Shown here: positions 62,267-64,000 of the stretch, in pieces
Numbering within the stretch: position 1 is the first letter of the stretch
Layout: every line of letters starts with the position of its first letter
The notes under the pieces: model-generated
Seen by the model: the letters and a program-made list of their open reading frames with translations, nothing else
The model's database searches: none
Told to the model about the DNA's origin: nothing
Made by a program: the position numbers and the translations under genes
Source of the DNA: Lacticaseibacillus chiayiensis
GTDB lineage: Bacteria; Bacillota; Bacilli; Lactobacillales; Lactobacillaceae
Length of the DNA: 64,000 bases
Reading direction: 5' to 3'
NCBI RefSeq assembly: GCF_004123795.1
Contig: NZ_MSSM01000005.1
Span: forward strand, 1-64,000

Positions 62267-62290
62267 AAAGCCTGACGTTTCGGGCTTTTT
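62267..62290 (+). terminator. Terminator after tRNA-Arg
   Basis: AAAGCCTGACGTTTCGGGCTTTTT. The following stretch up to 62486 holds no gene that I can see. Confidence 0.75.
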
Positions 62291-62486
62291 GTTTCCCCCA
62301 AGGTTAGTTAAATGTTACCTCTAAATAGCTTTAGTGCCTGTAACCGCCTCCCTAGACACCTCATTCTTTAACCGCAATCGGTGATCAACCCAACATAAAT
62401 TAATTTGGCATCCCTGATGATCGTCCCGTTCACGACCTTTTCCCGTGATGGCGTAAAAGATGTTGTTCGAAAGTGGAGACGGTTTT

Positions 62487-64000
62487 TTAAAGTCGAAATG
62501 GCAATGTTAAGGTACTTTTCGCTAAGTCAACCTGATAATGCGTGGTTTTTGTCGGACGAATGGTTTGCGCCATATCGGCTCCATGGATGATCAATGCAAG
62601 CTGACGCCCGGTCGGTAAGTGATAATGCGTCGGTTGCAGATCCAGACTCACGTGAAAAAACTGGCCAGGTGTAATCTGCTGCACTTCATAGGCATTTTTA
62701 GGGTTTTGCAAATTAATATGTCCTAACGTTATCAGTTTACTTGGGGTCGTTTTGGCGGCCGGCTTGAATTCGACAATGTCGGTTGTTTTAAAATCAAAAC
62801 CTAACTGTAAATCATTTGGCGCAACGGTGGCTGCGGTTTCGCCAAAACGTTTGGCCTCACCTAGATCCACGAGCCGAACACTAAGAATGCCAGTTGGCGC
62901 ATCAACTGCCAACGTCAGCTCAAGATGCGGAATGCCTTCCAGGACCCGATCACGATCAAGTACAGGCTGAGTCAACCACAACCGGCTGTTAGCGTAAGCA
63001 CTGTTAGGGGTGATAATGGCCTTTTCGAAACTGGCACTGGTGTCATGTTGCGCCTTAAACGTAGCAGTTGCGTGATCGGTAAACTGATCAGTAGCTGCTT
63101 CAAAGTCATTCTTCAGATTGACCTCAGTTGTCACATGTTCCGCTTCCGGATTAGCAAAATCGGTATAGGCCGACCAGCTTTGCGGGGTCACGTTATCTTG
63201 CACGATAACGTTAGGCAAAGCACCTGCAGCATCATTGGCTACCCCTAATAACTCGTGTGTCAGCCATAAATTCATCATGTCCAAAAAGTCTAGCGAGCGA
63301 ACATTGTGGACATAGACGTGTTGTCCTTGATGGAGGATCAGTTTCTTTTGAATCGGCAAATCCGCAATTGCCTGCCAGAAACGAATCGCGTTTTTAGGCT
63401 TGACATTCCAGTCATTGAGTCCCTGAATCAGCACCACGTCAGCTTTGACGTTAGCTGCATTTTTGCGGTAATTACGCGCATCCCACCACGCGGTATAGGC
63501 GCCAGTTGTCCGATCCTGATCGCGTGTGATCGCAGCAAGATGCCGCTCCCAAGCCGACTTGATGCGAATCATATCGCCGCCAGATTTTTGCCGCGAAAAC
63601 GTATCGACTGCCAAAACATCCGCGTCTTCGCCTTGAAAGCCGCCGGGCGCCACGACCAGTCCATTTTCGCGGTAATAATCGTACCAGCTTGATATGCCGG
63701 CATCGGCGATAATGGTTTTCAACCCTTCAACGCCGGTCGTCGCCGCAGCAATGGCTAACGTGGCCAAATATGATTTGCCGGTCATGGCAACTTTGCCGGT
63801 TGACCACCAGGCCTTAATAGCAACGCCTGCAGTGCGGTTTGTGAACGCCCGGCGCTTACCGGTCAGCCATTCGATGACCGCCACGGCGCCGGCAGTTTCC
63901 TCCGGCCCGCCAATCGTTCGAAAACCGTCTGAATACCGCGTCCCGACCCCGGCTGAGTAAACTACGGCAAATCCCCGCGCGAGAAAATAGTCGTTGAAGG
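62487..64000 (-). CDS. pepX: Xaa-Pro dipeptidyl-peptidase PepX (C-terminal part)
   Basis: The last ~504 residues of PepX; the frame stays open past the window end. PepX removes X-Pro dipeptides from casein-type peptides inside the cell. Visible are ARGFAVVYSAGVGTRYSDGF, the nucleophile motif MTGKSYLATL (Ser), LIQGLNDWNVKP (catalytic Asp) and LHQGQHVYVH (catalytic His), followed by the C-terminal jelly-roll domain (YQVDLAKSTLTLPFRL at the end). GKSYLA differs from the more common GKSYLG. PepX is typical of lactic acid bacteria and fits with Opp and the M24 peptidase here. Confidence 0.93.
   Translation of the reverse strand, partial: FNDYFLARGFAVVYSAGVGTRYSDGFRTIGGPEETAGAVAVIEWLTGKRRAFTNRTAGVAIKAWWSTGKVAMTGKSYLATLAIAAATTGVEGLKTIIADAGISSWYDYYRENGLVVAPGGFQGEDADVLAVDTFSRQKSGGDMIRIKSAWERHLAAITRDQDRTTGAYTAWWDARNYRKNAANVKADVVLIQGLNDWNVKPKNAIRFWQAIADLPIQKKLILHQGQHVYVHNVRSLDFLDMMNLWLTHELLGVANDAAGALPNVIVQDNVTPQSWSAYTDFANPEAEHVTTEVNLKNDFEAATDQFTDHATATFKAQHDTSASFEKAIITPNSAYANSRLWLTQPVLDRDRVLEGIPHLELTLAVDAPTGILSVRLVDLGEAKRFGETAATVAPNDLQLGFDFKTTDIVEFKPAAKTTPSKLITLGHINLQNPKNAYEVQQITPGQFFHVSLDLQPTHYHLPTGRQLALIIHGADMAQTIRPTKTTHYQVDLAKSTLTLPFRL

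Overview
The window is a low-to-mid GC Firmicutes chromosome segment, almost certainly from the Lacticaseibacillus casei/paracasei/rhamnosus group. The evidence is the gene content and order (rpsB-tsf-pyrH-frr; smc-ftsY; ylxM-ffh-rpsP-khpA-rimM-trmD-rplS; gmk-rpoZ-coaBC-priA-fmt-rsmB-stp-prkC-rsgA-rpe-thiN; folD-xseAB-ispA-tlyA-argR-recN; rplU-prp-rpmA), the oppDFBCA operon, a C-terminal PepX fragment, frequent GTG/TTG starts behind strong GGAGG sites, and a group-typical intergenic palindromic repeat. The exact species cannot be fixed from this window alone. Nearly all genes lie on the minus strand, so operons read from high to low coordinates.

Layout. 1-336: the 5' end of an IS3-type insertion sequence, just downstream of frr. 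387-3800: rpsB, tsf, pyrH and frr. 3786-4803: a GIY-YIG protein and a TrmN6-like methylase. 4877-7985 (plus strand): a PlsC-like acyltransferase, an APC permease and a DUF1003 membrane protein. 8070-11625: a heterodimeric ABC exporter. 11819-12554: small YneF, YnzC/DUF896 and unknown proteins. 12620-13045: tandem repeat cluster. 13076-18239: translation and SRP operon, interrupted by a decayed TnpB element. 18481-19090 (plus): two small genes, the first under a perfect cre-like palindrome. 19303-24567: ftsY, smc, rnc. 24659-30524: oppDFBCA, placed between rnc and acpP, with a near-consensus CodY box before oppA. 30927-36928: acpP, plsX, recG, fakA, an Asp23 protein and rpmB. 37084-49433: the thiN-to-gmk operon, in which rsgA carries a frameshift and two covarying hairpin repeats lie between rsgA and rpe. 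49500-50609: a patatin-like protein, and divergently a small gene with two SOS/LexA-type boxes. 51015-61146: the recN-to-folD, nusB-efp-pepP and rpmA-prp-rplU groups. 61421-64000: a membrane protein, a 40-aa HicB-like protein, tRNA-Arg(TCT) and the 3' part of pepX.

The genes are mostly the core translation, secretion (SRP/FtsY), lipid (PlsX/AcpP/FakA), DNA repair (RecG, RecN, PriA, XseAB) and peptide-use (Opp, PepX, aminopeptidase P-like) machinery. The most unusual signals are the SOS-boxed YolD-like small gene at 50307-50609, the palindromic repeat family with compensatory stem changes, the cre-controlled 63-aa protein at 18481-18672, the rsgA frameshift, and the internally deleted TnpB. 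No rRNA operon and no CRISPR array are visible. All numbers were read by eye from the sequence; no database search was run.
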